A DNA stretch of 64,000 nucleotides, taken from the NCBI GenBank assembly GCA_035516155.1, contig DATJAP010000018.1, forward strand, positions 34,822 through 98,821, given 5' to 3'. The notes beneath the pieces are model-generated. The model saw only the letters and a list, made by a program, of their open reading frames with translations. It made no database searches and was not told the origin of the DNA. The stretch's first letter is position 1. Each line of letters opens with the position of its first letter. This document shows, in pieces, positions 8,925-17,615 of this stretch. Position numbers and translations under genes: made by a program. Source of the stretch: JAJYKN01 sp035516155. GTDB taxonomy: Bacteria > Nitrospirota > UBA9217.

Positions 8925-9455
8925 ATGGAGAGAACAGGGATCATAAAAATGAAAGGAAAACCGCTTACCCTTCTCGGTCCTGATATCAAGGTGGGAGACA
9001 GTGCGCCTGATTTCTCGGTGCTTGACGCTGCGCTCGCCGAAGTCAGGATGGGGGATTTTGCGGGAAAGACGAAAATCATCAGCGTAACACCATCGCTCGA
9101 CACCCCGGTGTGCGACCTGCAACTTAGGCGGTTCAACAGCGAAGCGGCGTCTCTGCCCCAGGACATCGTGATGTTGAACATCAGCATGGACCTTCCTTTT
9201 GCGATTGCTCGTTTCTGCACGACTGCTGGGATCGATAAGGCGAAGGCGTTGTCCGACCACCGGGATGCGGCTTTCGGTGCGGCATATGGTGTGCTTATCA
9301 AGGAACTGCGTCTTCTGGCGCGGTCCATTTTTATTATTGATAAGAACAATATCATCAGGTACAAGGAGATCGTTCCGGAGCAGTCGAGCCATCCTGACTA
9401 TGAGATAGCATTGCGGGTGCTGCAAGAGATCACGGCGACGGAAAAGGCCGCATGA
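8925..9455 (+). CDS. tpx: thiol peroxidase, atypical 2-Cys peroxiredoxin Tpx
   Basis: Reduces hydrogen peroxide and alkyl hydroperoxides using thioredoxin. The 176-residue sequence has the Tpx start (KMKGKPLTLLGPDIKVGDSAPDF), the peroxidatic cysteine in SLDTPVC (Cys63) and the resolving cysteine in DLPFAIARFC (Cys98), the normal Tpx spacing. GGAG stands before the ATG. It has its own promoter and ends in a hairpin shared with the convergent cold-shock gene, so it is a single-gene unit. Confidence 0.96.
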   Translation: MERTGIIKMKGKPLTLLGPDIKVGDSAPDFSVLDAALAEVRMGDFAGKTKIISVTPSLDTPVCDLQLRRFNSEAASLPQDIVMLNISMDLPFAIARFCTTAGIDKAKALSDHRDAAFGAAYGVLIKELRLLARSIFIIDKNNIIRYKEIVPEQSSHPDYEIALRVLQEITATEKAA

Positions 9456-9482
9456 GTGAGGGCAGGGGAATTGTGAAAAAAG

Positions 9483-9518
9483 AAAGGCAGGTCCCCTGTT
9501 ATGGAGACTTGCCTTTTT
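9483..9518. terminator. bidirectional terminator between tpx and the cold-shock gene
   Basis: Inverted repeat AAAGGCAGGTC (9483-9493) against GACTTGCCTTT (9506-9516) with one internal mismatch. It is followed by T residues on the plus strand and by T residues on the minus strand (the A run upstream), so it can end both converging transcripts. Confidence 0.75.
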
Positions 9519-9531
9519 ATAGGTTAGGCGT

Positions 9532-9732
9532 TTAGAGTTTTACGACATTTGCCGCTTTGGGGCCCTTGGGGCTGTCAACAATGTCGAATGTCACGTTCTG
9601 ACCTTCAGCCAGCGACTTGAAGCCGCTGTCCTGGATGTCGGAAAAGTGGACAAAAACATCTCCGCCGTCTTCTTTGGTAATGAATCCAAATCCCTTGGAA
9701 TCATTGAACCACTTTACGGTTCCTTTTGCCAT
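9532..9732 (-). CDS. cold-shock domain protein, CspA family
   Basis: A 66-residue single-stranded nucleic-acid-binding protein acting as an RNA chaperone. Both RNA-binding motifs are present: KGFGFI (RNP1) and DVFVHFSDI (RNP2), after the standard start MAKGTVKWFND. AAGGAGG lies just upstream of the ATG. The predicted promoter lies well upstream (9848-9876), leaving a leader of about 110 bases, as is common for cold-shock messages with a temperature-responsive leader. Which paralogue it corresponds to cannot be said. Confidence 0.97.
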   Translation of the reverse strand: MAKGTVKWFNDSKGFGFITKEDGGDVFVHFSDIQDSGFKSLAEGQNVTFDIVDSPKGPKAANVVKL

Positions 9733-9847
9733 TCAGGTTCAACCTCCTTCTGTGGATTTTGAAGATTGCGGAAATGTCACAAAAAAAGCCGCAAAGCGTA
9801 AATCTTTGCGACTTCATTACAACAAAGACTTCCGAACTTCGGGTGTA

Positions 9848-9876
9848 ATATTCTCATAGAGAGCGGAGGATGTCAA
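9848..9876 (-). promoter_or_regulatory. promoter of the cold-shock gene with long leader
   Basis: On the minus strand TTGACA (9876-9871), 17-base spacer, GAATAT (9853-9848). The leader to the ATG at 9732 would be about 110 bases and contains a hairpin-forming GCAAAGATTTACGCTTTGC segment. Confidence 0.6.
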
Positions 9877-10012
9877 GAATTAATTTAACAACCTAAAGTC
9901 TGAAGAGGGGCATCTCTCCCCGTCGCGGCAAGCTCGCCATCTTTACATCTTCAGTGCGTTTCTCGTATACTTGGCACAAAGAAGTAGATCAAGGTAGCAT
10001 GAGGGCACAGGA

Positions 10013-11869
10013 ATGAAATCAACAGGAACAACAACGACAAAAGGCAAGACAAAAAAAAAGACGCTCTCGATCGCGCATACCGTCTGGAAACTGACGCCTC
10101 TATTTAAGGGCGATGATGATCCGTTGATGGAAGTTCAAAGAACCGTCATCGAGCGGAAAAGCTATGCGTTCATCAATGCGTGGAAGGACCGTTCGGATTA
10201 TCTGAAGGACCCGGCGATCCTCCGACAGGCCCTTGATCAGTACGAATCATGGAAACGTCAGTACGGGTCCGATGGAAATGAGGGGTTCTATTTCTGGCTT
10301 CGTACGCAGCAGGACCAGAACGATCCCAAACTCAAGGCAAGATTCAACAAGATCGAGGATTTCAGCAAGAAGATCGAAAATGATAGCCAGTTTTTTTATC
10401 TCCGCATCGCGAGGATCAAGCCAGAGATGCAGCAGAAGTTTCTGGCCTATGACGGCCTTGCGAAGTATCGGCATTTCTTGGAGCGGATGTTTGCCGAATC
10501 CCGCTATCATCTGAGCGAAGCTGAAGAAAAAATATTAAATCTCAAGTCCGCAACTTCTTATGCGAACTGGACGAAAATGACATCGGGGTTTCTTTCAAAA
10601 GAGGAGCGCCCCGTCATCACTGACAACGGTATCAGGAGGGTAAAGCCGTTCGCGGAGATCATCTCCTTGATGAATAGCAAGGACAAGCTCGTGCGTGATA
10701 CGGCGGCGAGGGTCTTCAACGACATCTTGCAGAAGAACGCCGATGTCGCCGAGGCAGAGCTGAACTCGGTGCTTGCGAACAAGAAGACCGATGACGAGCT
10801 CCGCGGCACGCCCCGGCCCGATGCGCTCAGGCATCTCGCAGACGATATTGACAGTGAGGTTGTGGATACGCTCATTGGCTCCGTGGCTGCGCGCTTCGAC
10901 ATCCCCTCCCGGTTTTACGCACTGAAGGCAAAGCTAATCGGGGTCAAGCGCCTCGAGTACCACGAACGGAACGTGGAATACGGCGTCGTTTCCAGGCGCT
11001 ACCCCTATGCGAAGGCCGTAAACCTTGTCTACGGCGTGATGAACAAACTCGACAAGCAGTTCAGCGACATCTTTGCCCGGTTCATCAACAACGGACAAAT
11101 CGATGCCTTTCCCCGCAAGGGAAAGGACAGCGGAGCTTTCTGCATCCATCACCTTATGATCCAGCCTACTTTTATCCTGCTGAACCATGCAGGCAAACTG
11201 CATGATGTTCTGACCATTGCCCACGAACTGGGGCACGGCATCAACAACGAACTGATTCGGGAGAAGCAGCACGCTCTTGACTTTGGTACGCCGACATCGA
11301 CAGCCGAGGTGGCAAGCACTTTCATGGAAGACTTCGTGCTCGAAGAGATTCTCCGTTCGGCAAACGATGAACTACGGTTGGCGATCATGATGCAGAAGCT
11401 GAACGATGACGTCTCTTCGATCTTCAGGCAGGTGGCCTGCTACAGGTTTGAGCAGGAGCTGCATGCGGAATTCCGTTCTAAGGGGTATCTTTCGAAGGGC
11501 GATATCGGGAAGCTATTTCAGATACACATGGCATCCTATATGGGCAACGCCGTCGAGCAATCGGCGGGTTCGGAGAACTGGTGGATCTATTGGAGCCATA
11601 TCCGGTATTTTTTCTACGTCTATTCCTACGCAAGCGGCCTCTTGATATCCAAATCGCTCCAGAATTCAGTGAAAAAGAATCCGAGGTTCATCGTCAACGT
11701 AAAAGAGTTCCTTTCCGCAGGTCTTTCGGATTCTCCAAAAAATATTTTCAAAAAGATGGGGATCGATATTGCGGACAGGCACTTCTGGAGCATTGGACTG
11801 GATGAAGTGGAAAAATTGCTGGATGAAACCGAGATGCTGTCAAAGAGACTGGGGAAGGTAAGGAAATAG
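10013..11869 (+). CDS. M3 family zinc oligoendopeptidase (PepF-like)
   Basis: Cytoplasmic metallopeptidase that degrades short peptides. The 618-residue protein carries the zinc motif in TIAHELGHGINN (HExxH with His404 first) and, about 30 residues later, a glutamate-containing STAEVASTFMEDFVLE segment that supplies the third ligand. The N-terminal half is the long helical M3 lid region. The lysine/threonine-rich first 20 residues are not a signal peptide. Exact PepF specificity is not shown by the sequence. Confidence 0.93.
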   Translation: MKSTGTTTTKGKTKKKTLSIAHTVWKLTPLFKGDDDPLMEVQRTVIERKSYAFINAWKDRSDYLKDPAILRQALDQYESWKRQYGSDGNEGFYFWLRTQQDQNDPKLKARFNKIEDFSKKIENDSQFFYLRIARIKPEMQQKFLAYDGLAKYRHFLERMFAESRYHLSEAEEKILNLKSATSYANWTKMTSGFLSKEERPVITDNGIRRVKPFAEIISLMNSKDKLVRDTAARVFNDILQKNADVAEAELNSVLANKKTDDELRGTPRPDALRHLADDIDSEVVDTLIGSVAARFDIPSRFYALKAKLIGVKRLEYHERNVEYGVVSRRYPYAKAVNLVYGVMNKLDKQFSDIFARFINNGQIDAFPRKGKDSGAFCIHHLMIQPTFILLNHAGKLHDVLTIAHELGHGINNELIREKQHALDFGTPTSTAEVASTFMEDFVLEEILRSANDELRLAIMMQKLNDDVSSIFRQVACYRFEQELHAEFRSKGYLSKGDIGKLFQIHMASYMGNAVEQSAGSENWWIYWSHIRYFFYVYSYASGLLISKSLQNSVKKNPRFIVNVKEFLSAGLSDSPKNIFKKMGIDIADRHFWSIGLDEVEKLLDETEMLSKRLGKVRK

Positions 11870-11909
11870 GACTGAAAAGGGAAGTGATGATTGAGTGGGC
11901 GATATGAAA

Positions 11910-11986
11910 TGGCGGGGCGGACGGGGCTCGAACCCGCGACCTCCGGCGTGACAGGCCGGCGTTCTAACCAGCTGAACTACCACCCC
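11910..11986 (-). tRNA. tRNA-Asp (anticodon GTC), CCA encoded
   Basis: The minus strand folds into a full cloverleaf: acceptor GGGGTGG with CCGCCCC, discriminator G and encoded CCA (11912-11910), D-arm TAGTTCAGCTGGTTAGA, anticodon arm GCCGGCCTGTCACGCCGGC with GTC in the loop, and T-arm GGTTCGAGCC. It lies 85 bases downstream of tRNA-Val and is probably on the same transcript. Confidence 0.97.
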
Positions 11987-12071
11987 AATCAAAATAGTAT
12001 AGTGCAGAGTTCCTAGTTCAAGGTAATAACCACGGGTTCTTTTCTCACTCTGTACTCTGAACTATTTTTTA

Positions 12072-12147
12072 TGGTAGGCGGAACAGGGATCGAACCTGTG
12101 ACCCCAGCCTTGTAAGGGCTGTGCTCTCCCAGCTGAGCTATCCGCCC
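12072..12147 (-). tRNA. tRNA-Val (anticodon TAC), CCA encoded
   Basis: Cloverleaf on the minus strand: acceptor GGGCGGA with TCCGCCT, D-arm TAGCTCAGCTGGGAGAGC, anticodon stem CAGCC/GGCTG with loop CTTACAA (anticodon TAC), T-loop GGTTCGATCCC and encoded CCA (12074-12072). It is the first gene after the promoter at 12175-12203. Confidence 0.97.
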
Positions 12148-12174
12148 GGTTCTTCTACCAAAGTTGAGACACGT

Positions 12175-12203
12175 AATATCATATATTCCGCCAAAAATGT
12201 CAA
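12175..12203 (-). promoter_or_regulatory. promoter of the tRNA-Val/tRNA-Asp operon
   Basis: TTGACA (12203-12198), 17-base spacer and GATATT (12180-12175) on the minus strand. Transcription would start near 12168, about 20 bases before the mature tRNA-Val. Confidence 0.7.
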
Positions 12204-12245
12204 GCGAAATTTATCCGGCTTTGTGCGTCAGTAACGTGATTGGCC

Positions 12246-12716
12246 CTATTTCTTCAGCGCCGGCCCCAGCAGGAGCAGGATTACACCGTCAGCCAGAACC
12301 GCGAGGTTAAGCACTGCGCTGACAGCATGCAGCCGTGTAAACCGCTTTCGGGCCGGAGAATCGGGGGATTCCCGCTCAAAGGATGTGATTTCCCGTTTCA
12401 GCTTGACCGCATCGGGATAGAGCTTTAAGGAGACGTAAATATTGATTACCAGAGCGGCAATCAGGAGAAAAAAGGAAAGCCGCGAAGTGGAATCCGATGT
12501 GCCCCCAGAAACAGCGAAAAAAACAATGAACGCCAGGACAGACAGCACAAGAACATAGGAGAAATAGCCGGGAAAGAGCTTGCCCACGATTGCTCCCGCC
12601 TCGTCCCTTCCAAAGGACTTGAAGATCGACGGAGTAACGATAAAGGTGAATATGGCAATGCCCCCCACCCAGAGGCTGAGGATAAGATCATACAGCAAAA
12701 ACCAGGTTAGTTTCAT
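12246..12716 (-). CDS. DUF4149 (TMEM205-like) integral membrane protein
   Basis: A 156-residue protein with four hydrophobic segments. It starts MKLTWFLLYDLILSLWVGG and carries the family-typical FIVTPSIFKSFGRDEAGAIVGKLFP stretch between the first two helices. The charged segment LYPDAVKLKREI lies before the last helix. The frame is open for 18 more codons upstream, but AAAGGA precedes the ATG at 12716. The function of the family in bacteria is unknown. Confidence 0.8.
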   Translation of the reverse strand: MKLTWFLLYDLILSLWVGGIAIFTFIVTPSIFKSFGRDEAGAIVGKLFPGYFSYVLVLSVLAFIVFFAVSGGTSDSTSRLSFFLLIAALVINIYVSLKLYPDAVKLKREITSFERESPDSPARKRFTRLHAVSAVLNLAVLADGVILLLLGPALKK

Positions 12717-13016
12717 GGGAGTGGATATCCTTTCTTGAGTGAACTTATAACGAGAGTCTACACTGAGCAAAACGGCCTGAAAAAAAGTGCCACAGAATTA
12801 CCAGAGAGCACAGAGAACAGTTTAATAAATTTTTTGAAAATCTCTTTTCTATAATTGCGTTTTTCTTTGCGATCTCTCCGGCCTCTGAGGCCATAATCTT
12901 TACCGGTATCCGTTTGTCCGGGAGTGGGGAGACCGGGGATTCCTGCTTTGCAGAAAGGGCGATCTGCAGCCCCTTGCTGCCGATTAGCTTAAGGATCCAT
13001 ACTTGCTGAAACGGGA
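12717..13016. other. intergenic region
   Basis: About 300 bases without a recognisable gene. It contains the motif CAGAGAGCACAGAGAAC near 12798, a type of short purine-rich repeat also hinted at near 22060. Nothing else is supported. Confidence 0.3.
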
Positions 13017-14906
13017 TTACTCCCTGAACGACATTTTCAACTCATAAATCCCGCCGTCGTTCCGCTTCTCGATATTGAAGCCCATCTTCTCGAATAACTG
13101 GAGCATCTGGCGATTCTCCATCAGTACCGCCGCGGTAAACCCGAGGAGACCGCTCTTTTTTGCGAGGTAGGTTATATAGGAGAGCAGCACGGCGCCGATA
13201 CCTTTCCCTTGGTAATCGTCGCGAACGACAAAGGCCACTTCAGCGGAGTGGGCATTCGTATCGATCAGGTACTGGGCCATGCCCACGATCAGCTCCTTAT
13301 CCTCCTGCTCGAGCACGGCGAGGATCACCATCTCCTTGGTATAATCGATCACCACAAAAGGCTGGAGTCGGTCATGATGCATATCGACCCGGGTGGAAAT
13401 GAAACGGCGATACAGGGAGTCGTTCGACAGGGAATAGAAAAAATCCTTCAGAAGATGCTCGTCGGAGAGCTTTACCGGGCGAAGCAGCAGGGTGAGACCT
13501 GTCCGCGTGGTCTTGTACGCTTCCAGTTCCTCGGGATAGACGCCGTGAGTCCCTGAAATAAAGGCCTGGTCCCGGTAGATCAGGTTACGCTCCTTGGCCT
13601 GCGCGATGAGCTGCTCGCGGAACTTGGGGTGCGCGATGGCTATAAGGTCCATGGCCCGCTCGCGGATGTTTTTGCCGTGGAGGTAGGCAATGCCATACTC
13701 CGTGACCACATAGTGGATGTCGCCACGCGAGAGCGTAACGCCGGCGCCCTCTTTCAGAAACGGGACGATGCGCGAGACTTCTTCGTTCTCGGCGGTGGAT
13801 TGGAGCGCCAGGATGGTCTTGCCGCCCTGGGATAGGATTGCACCGCGCATGAAGTCGGCTTGGCCGCCGATGCCGCTGTAGAACAGTTTGCCCAAAGACT
13901 CCGCTGTGGCTTGGCCCGAGAGATCGATCTCGAGTGCACTGTTGATGGCCGTCATGTTCTTCTGCCGCGCAAGCACCGTCGGGTTATTGGTGTAGTTTAC
14001 AGGCCGGAACTCAATGGCCGGATTATCGTGGAGATAGTCGTAGGTTTCGTGCCTGCCCATGCTGAAGGCGGCCACGGTTTTACCGCGGTTCAATTCCTTG
14101 CGGGAATTGTCGACAACGCGTGCTTTCATGAGCTCCACGATGCCGTCGGTCAGGAGTTCCGTGTGCACGCCCAGATGCTCCTTGTTCTTGAGATGGGCAA
14201 GGATCGCGTTCGGGATGCTTCCGTAGCCGACTTGAATGGTATCGCCGTCCTGGACGATGCGCGCAACATGGTTCCCGATTTTCTGGGCAATTTCATCCGA
14301 AACGATATCTTCAAATTCGAGCAGTGGTTCATCGCAGGGAATGGCGAAGTCGACATCCTTGATGTTGATGAAAGTGTCCCCCAGCACGCGCGGCATGCGT
14401 GAATTGATCTGGGCGATGACCAGGGAGGCATTTTCGGCTGCGGCTTTTACGATGTCCACGCTGATGCCGAGGCTCATGAACCCGTGCTCGTCGGGAAGGG
14501 ACGTCTGAATCAGGGCCACATCCACGGGTACGAGCTTTTTCTGGAACAGGCCAGGCACCTGGGACAGAAAGATGGGCGTATAGTCGGCAAGCCCCTGGTT
14601 TACCGCTTCGCGGGTGTTGTTGCCGATAAAGAATGAGTTGTGTCGGAAATTATCCTTGAATTTTTCGTCTGCATAGGGCGCCACACCCAGGGTCCATACC
14701 TGAAGCAGCTCAGCGTCGAAAAAGGCCTTCGGGTGAGAGCGGACGTAGTTGATGAGCGCCTTCACCAAATATTGCGGCTCGCCGCATCCGGTGCCGATAA
14801 AAATGCGGTTTCCCGGATGGATGGCGCTGAAAATCCTTTCCTCGGTTGGAAATTTTTCCGGATAAAGCGCCTTAATTCCTTCTATTTTATGGTGTTGTTC
14901 CTGCAT
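13017..14906 (-). CDS. acetyl-CoA hydrolase/CoA-transferase fused to a GNAT acetyltransferase domain
   Basis: Residues 1 to about 440 are a class I CoA-transferase of the acetyl-CoA hydrolase/4-hydroxybutyrate CoA-transferase type (GTGCGEPQYLVKAL near the start, VQVGYGSIPNAIL-like glycine-rich stretch, later GIGGQADFMRGA). Residues from about 465 to the end are a GNAT domain, with the acetyl-CoA loop VRDDYQGKGIGAVLLSYI. It moves CoA between acyl groups, with a lysine acetyltransferase-like domain attached, perhaps for feedback control by acetylation (inference). It is divergent from the ADP-forming acetyl-CoA synthetase at 15159, with 252 bp between. No ribosome site precedes the ATG. Confidence 0.9.
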   Translation of the reverse strand: MQEQHHKIEGIKALYPEKFPTEERIFSAIHPGNRIFIGTGCGEPQYLVKALINYVRSHPKAFFDAELLQVWTLGVAPYADEKFKDNFRHNSFFIGNNTREAVNQGLADYTPIFLSQVPGLFQKKLVPVDVALIQTSLPDEHGFMSLGISVDIVKAAAENASLVIAQINSRMPRVLGDTFINIKDVDFAIPCDEPLLEFEDIVSDEIAQKIGNHVARIVQDGDTIQVGYGSIPNAILAHLKNKEHLGVHTELLTDGIVELMKARVVDNSRKELNRGKTVAAFSMGRHETYDYLHDNPAIEFRPVNYTNNPTVLARQKNMTAINSALEIDLSGQATAESLGKLFYSGIGGQADFMRGAILSQGGKTILALQSTAENEEVSRIVPFLKEGAGVTLSRGDIHYVVTEYGIAYLHGKNIRERAMDLIAIAHPKFREQLIAQAKERNLIYRDQAFISGTHGVYPEELEAYKTTRTGLTLLLRPVKLSDEHLLKDFFYSLSNDSLYRRFISTRVDMHHDRLQPFVVIDYTKEMVILAVLEQEDKELIVGMAQYLIDTNAHSAEVAFVVRDDYQGKGIGAVLLSYITYLAKKSGLLGFTAAVLMENRQMLQLFEKMGFNIEKRNDGGIYELKMSFRE

Positions 14907-14909
14907 AGA

Positions 14910-14936
14910 TGTACATTGGTCTTATCCTATTGTACA
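14910..14936. promoter_or_regulatory. paired TGTACA motifs in the divergent control region
   Basis: TGTACA occurs at 14910-14915 and 14931-14936, 21 bases apart (two helical turns), immediately upstream of the CoA-transferase ATG. The second copy sits in the palindrome ATTGTACAAT, which also resembles a -10 element for the plus strand. A dimeric or tandem repressor site is plausible but unproven. Confidence 0.35.
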
Positions 14937-15158
14937 ATGGAGTCTAGCGGAAAGGAAGTAGTTTTTTATTTTGAAGAAGGAGGCAGCAGAAAACGATTAA
15001 ACCTCGGTGTCGCAAGAGTGTTTCAGCGGCATGCCTCCGCAAGCATGCGTGGCAGGTATGAGGATACGCTATGCCGGGCCGGGAGGCTGGGTTCTTCAGC
15101 AAATTGACCTGTTCCCGCACTTGACCGCCCACTGTTTCTCATCTAAACTATCACTAGC

Positions 15159-17246
15159 ATGCTCGATTCTTTTTTCAATCCTGGGTCCATAGCGGTCGTC
15201 GGCGCGTCCGCTGATACAAAGAAAGTCGGACACGCCGTCCTCAACAACCTCCGCCGGTTCAAATTCAAGGGCAACCTTTACCCTATCAATCCTTCAGGCA
15301 GCGAGATCCTCGGGCTCAAAGCCTATCCGAAAATTGAGGACATCGGCCGCGATGTTGATCTTGCCATTATCATCATTCCGGCCCGTTTCGTGCCTGAGTC
15401 GCTACGGGAGTGCGCAGCAAGCGGCATTAAATCCGTCATTGTTCTCTCAGCAGGATTTAAAGAAGCGGGAAAAGACGGAACGCTCCTGGAAGAGGAAATT
15501 AAGAAAATTGGGAAAGAACAGCGTATGCGCATCCTCGGGCCGAACTGTCTCGGTCTCATTAATACCGTAAATGACATGAATGCCACCTTCGCCGCCGATA
15601 TGCTGCCGAAGGGGAAGATCGGTTTTTTTTCCCAGTCTGGCGCCATGGGCATCGCCATCATGGACTGGGCAATCGGAAATGATGTCGGCTTCTCAAAATT
15701 CATCAGCCTCGGGAACAAGGTTGACCTTTCGGAAATCGACTTCATCGAGTACTTCATGGACGACCCCGATACCAGTCTTATACTGGGATACCTCGAGGAC
15801 GTTGTGGACGGCCGGCGCTTCATGGACATTGCGCAGAAAGCCACCAAGGTCAAGCCCATCGTACTTCTTAAGTCCGGCGGCACCGAGGCGGGCGCGCGCG
15901 CCGCATCTTCGCACACCGGCGCGCTGGCTGGATCGGACACCGCGTTTGAAGCTGCCTTCAAACAAACAGGCATCATGCGGGCCCAGGGCGTGCAGGACCT
16001 CTTCGACACCGCGTTGGCATTTGCAGAAGGGAAAATCCCGGCGGGCAAAGGACTGCTGGTGATTACGAATGCAGGCGGCCCGGGTATTATAGCAGCGGAC
16101 ACTGCAGAACAGCTCGGTGTCGATCTTCCGCATATGACAAGAGAGAGCATAGAAACCATGGCCCGAAAGCTTCCCCCGAACGCTACGGTCTTCAATCCTG
16201 TGGACGTGATCGGCGACGCCACATCGGAACGCTATGCAGCCGTGCTTGAACAGGCGGCGAAAGATCCAAACATCGATGGCATGCTCGTGATCCTAACTCC
16301 CCAGGCCATGACCGACATAGAGAAGACGGCTGATGTGGTCATTGCCACGGCACAGTCTACGGATAAACCGGTCATTACCTCGTTCATGGGGGAGAAGCGC
16401 GTCCGGCCGGCCATCGACAAATTGAAGAACGCATCGATTCCGAATTTTTCCTACCCGGAACTGGCCGTCAAGGCTTTTAAACGCCTGTCCGACCAGGGGT
16501 CGTGGAAGAACTACAAAGCCGAGGAATTGATAACCAGCTGGTACAATTTTGACGCCGCAGCTGAAATGATTGCCTCCATCCTCAAGCGCGGTTCGTACGA
16601 GGTGGGTGAGGAAGAAGCCATGGAGATCCTCACCTATTACGGCTTCCAGTTTCCGAAGCGAGCCCTTGCCCGGACTTCGCGGGAGGCGGTCCATCACGCC
16701 TCGCGGATTGGCTTTCCGGTAGTGATGAAGATATCCTCGCCCGACATTCTGCACAAAACCGATGTGGGCGGTGTGCAGGTAAACATCAAAACCCCGCAGG
16801 AGGCAGAAGAGGCCTTTACGGAGATCACGACGAACGCCCGGAGGACTATGCGCGACGCGTTCCTCAAAGGCGTTATGATCTACGAGATGGTGAAAGGTGG
16901 AAAGGAGGTCATCCTGGGAGTGACCTTTGACCGAACTTTCGGACATATGATCATGTTCGGCCTCGGCGGCATCTACGTGGAGGTCCTGAAGGACGTCTCA
17001 TTCAGAATCATCCCGGTGGCCCGGAGGGATGCTGTGGCGATGGTAAACGAGATCCGGACCGCCGGACTGCTTCGGGGCACGCGCGGCGAGCATCCCGCGG
17101 ACATCGACGCTATCGCGAGCAATATTGTCAACCTCTCGTGCCTCATTGCCGACTTCCCCGAGATCCAGGAGCTGGATATCAATCCGCTCATGGTAATGGA
17201 GAAAGGCGCCATGGCGCTTGATGCGAGGATGATTTTTAAAAGATAG
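15159..17246 (+). CDS. ADP-forming acetate/acyl-CoA synthetase, fused alpha-beta
   Basis: Interconverts acetyl-CoA (or another acyl-CoA), ADP and phosphate with the acid, ATP and CoA, giving substrate-level phosphorylation in fermentation or activation of acids. Order in the 695 residues: CoA-binding Rossmann domain (FFNPGSIAVVGASADTKKVG), succinyl-CoA ligase-like domain with ILGPNCLGLIN and the phosphohistidine loop SSHTGALAGSD, then the beta/ATP-grasp half from about residue 470 with GFPVVMKISSPDILHKTDVGG and ELDINPLMV. Both halves are complete. No clear ribosome site is seen before the ATG. Neighbours (CoA transferase, DRTGG protein, aldehyde dehydrogenase) support a role in acyl-CoA/acetate flux. 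Confidence 0.93.
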   Translation: MLDSFFNPGSIAVVGASADTKKVGHAVLNNLRRFKFKGNLYPINPSGSEILGLKAYPKIEDIGRDVDLAIIIIPARFVPESLRECAASGIKSVIVLSAGFKEAGKDGTLLEEEIKKIGKEQRMRILGPNCLGLINTVNDMNATFAADMLPKGKIGFFSQSGAMGIAIMDWAIGNDVGFSKFISLGNKVDLSEIDFIEYFMDDPDTSLILGYLEDVVDGRRFMDIAQKATKVKPIVLLKSGGTEAGARAASSHTGALAGSDTAFEAAFKQTGIMRAQGVQDLFDTALAFAEGKIPAGKGLLVITNAGGPGIIAADTAEQLGVDLPHMTRESIETMARKLPPNATVFNPVDVIGDATSERYAAVLEQAAKDPNIDGMLVILTPQAMTDIEKTADVVIATAQSTDKPVITSFMGEKRVRPAIDKLKNASIPNFSYPELAVKAFKRLSDQGSWKNYKAEELITSWYNFDAAAEMIASILKRGSYEVGEEEAMEILTYYGFQFPKRALARTSREAVHHASRIGFPVVMKISSPDILHKTDVGGVQVNIKTPQEAEEAFTEITTNARRTMRDAFLKGVMIYEMVKGGKEVILGVTFDRTFGHMIMFGLGGIYVEVLKDVSFRIIPVARRDAVAMVNEIRTAGLLRGTRGEHPADIDAIASNIVNLSCLIADFPEIQELDINPLMVMEKGAMALDARMIFKR

Positions 17247-17369
17247 GGTGAGGAAGGACGAGGCAATGGGCAGAACGAACATCCCTGCGCGTATGCAATC
17301 ATCGGCGACAAGCCTTGTCAGAGTTTGGATTATTAATGGTATGATAATAATATTTACACTTTTCAGCAC

Positions 17370-17442
17370 GTCATTCCTGCGTAAGCAGGAATCCAGCGTA
17401 ATAAGAAAAAGGCACTGGGTTCCGGGTCAAGCCCGGAATGAC
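17370..17442. repeat. 73-bp dispersed palindromic repeat (TCATTCC..GGAATGA family), copy 1
   Basis: Begins GTCATTCC and ends with its complement GGAATGAC. Inside are two hairpins: ATTCCTGC-GTAA-GCAGGAAT (17373-17392) and TTCCGGG-TCAAG-CCCGGAA (17420-17438), flanked inward by TCCAG and CTGGG. Related sequences occur at 31611-31637 and 37343-37418. The layout is that of a small non-autonomous palindromic element. Confidence 0.75.
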
Positions 17443-17615
17443 CGTTGTAAGGACGCGCGGACTAGATACGGGGGCTTTCCATTCTGTTATGAGACGTATC
17501 ATAATTGGCGTGCCCGCGAAGGGTTCCTTCGCATCCTGCTGCTGGCATCATGGAATGCTCTGATTTTACTAACCCTTATCCACTGATCCTTGATCCAATG
17601 AATTAAGGAGGGACC
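17443..17615. other. intergenic region before the DRTGG gene
   Basis: Together with 17247-17369 this is about 370 bases without a gene apart from the repeat. AAGGAGG lies 5 bases before the ATG at 17616. No convincing promoter was found. Confidence 0.35.

Noticed and set aside
15001..15130. Possible structured RNA upstream of the ADP-forming synthetase (several short hairpins, such as CATGC..GCATG)
   Set aside because: It does not match SRP, tmRNA, RNase P or any riboswitch consensus I can recall; arms are short.
15323..16222. Minus-strand 299-codon frame inside the ADP-forming synthetase
   Set aside because: Antisense shadow of a strongly conserved enzyme, serine/alanine-rich with no family.
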